DNA from: Fontivita pretiosa | Lineage (GTDB): Bacteria > Planctomycetota > Phycisphaerae > Tepidisphaerales > Tepidisphaeraceae | Assembly (NCBI RefSeq): GCF_050410795.1 | Contig: NZ_CP191258.1 | Span: forward strand, 1,364,001 to 1,428,000 | Direction of reading: 5' to 3' | Length of the DNA stretch: 64,000 nt | Shown here: positions 63,485 to 64,000 of the stretch, piece after piece | How the letters are laid out: every line of letters begins with the position of its first letter | Numbering within the stretch: the first letter of the stretch is position 1 | Made by a program: the position numbers and the translations under genes | Notes under the pieces: model-generated | What the model saw: only the letters and a program-made list of their open reading frames with translations | Databases searched by the model: none | What the model was told of the DNA's origin: nothing

Positions 63485-64000
63485 ATGCAAGTATCTCGAT
63501 TCGTCATCCCGCATCTGTGCATCATCGCGATGGCGCTGCCCGCGACCCGGGCGGCGCCACCCGCAACTGCCCCATCGGCCGACTGGGACATCGCCGTTTC
63601 CGATATCTGGCGGACGGATCTGGCTCGCCGCAGCGAGCAGGCGCTTCGCCGGGGCGTCAGGTTCCTGCTGTCCCAGCAGAACCCCGACGGAAGCTGGGGC
63701 ATGGGCAAGGCGACCGACGAGGAAGGCGGCAACACGGCGCTGGTGACGCTGGCGCTTCTGAGCTGCGGGGAATCGCACCAGTCGGCGGCGATCCAGCGGG
63801 CCATCGCGTTCCTGAAAAAAGTCCAGCCGGAAAAGACGCATCACGCCACCTATTCGATCGCGTTGCGCGCCTGCGTGTGGGCATCGCTGCCCGAGCAGTT
63901 GCGGCAAAGCGAGCTGCGCGCCGATCTGCGCTGGCTGCTGGATGCGATGATTCAGGGCCCGTCGCGCGCCCGCGACGGGCGGAGCGTCGATCGCCGCGGG
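63485..64000 (+). CDS. Exported terpenoid-cyclase/prenyltransferase-like protein, partial
   Basis: 172 codons are open to the right edge. A short signal peptide (MQVSRFVIPHLCIIAMALPA, then TRAAP) is followed by alpha-alpha toroid repeats: ALRRGVRFLLSQQNPDGSWG (QnPDGSWG is the squalene-cyclase repeat signature), AIAFLKKVQPEKTHHATYS. In planctomycetes such exported members have no proven cyclase activity. Start at 63485 matches the signal peptide; no clear ribosome-binding site. Confidence 0.78.
   Translation, partial: MQVSRFVIPHLCIIAMALPATRAAPPATAPSADWDIAVSDIWRTDLARRSEQALRRGVRFLLSQQNPDGSWGMGKATDEEGGNTALVTLALLSCGESHQSAAIQRAIAFLKKVQPEKTHHATYSIALRACVWASLPEQLRQSELRADLRWLLDAMIQGPSRARDGRSVDRRG

Overview
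The window looks like a chromosome segment of a GC-rich planctomycete, probably class Phycisphaerae. This is inferred from gene content and style, not from a marker-gene search. The pointers are: a large Ser/Thr kinase with a tetratricopeptide tail, PEP-CTERM exported proteins (one with dockerin-like repeats), a free-standing pseudopilin with a late GH/DG motif, ECF sigma factors, many palindromic intergenic repeats, and a dense type IV pilus/type II secretion locus. No rRNA, tRNA, insertion sequence or CRISPR array was seen.

Left part (1-5152): a minus-strand stress cluster of three small heat-shock proteins, two small membrane proteins and a ribosome-hibernation (HPF-like) protein cut by the window edge, then a DedA membrane protein. 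At 5160-11630 lies the most interesting unit, a six-gene minus-strand operon. It encodes an N4-cytosine-type DNA methyltransferase, an ECF-like sigma factor, a small helical protein, an ImmA/IrrE-type metallopeptidase, a NurA-like nuclease and a HerA-type ATPase. Most junctions are ATGA overlaps. It reads as a self-regulated DNA-processing or defence island.

Middle (11815-18172): a pseudopilin and two related PEP-CTERM proteins diverge around two near-identical LacI-type operators. They are followed by a sugar-phosphate isomerase-like TIM-barrel protein and a cyclase-family lipoprotein. From 18659 to 47918 the window is dominated by pilus/secretion genes. These are PilT; a reduced GspE-F-F-pseudopilin set (21616-26911); and a full set (28703-47918) with PilC, PilB, secretin, PilP/O/N/M-like proteins and six or seven pilin-like proteins. 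A STAS protein, an HD-GYP protein, a response regulator, a histidine kinase and a TPR lipoprotein are embedded in it.

Right part (48814-64000): housekeeping genes nadC, uvrB, dacB, purC, a large Ser/Thr kinase with TPRs, asnS, galE and a short uvrC without its C-terminal helix-hairpin-helix region, ending in a partial exported prenyltransferase/squalene-cyclase-like protein. Between genes there are several repeat families: a 120-200 bp dispersed element (three copies), a GGGGTCGGGAG palindrome behind stop codons, CGGGCG/CGCCCG hairpins, and GGATGAAGG and TTGCGATT repeats that invade pilus-gene leaders.
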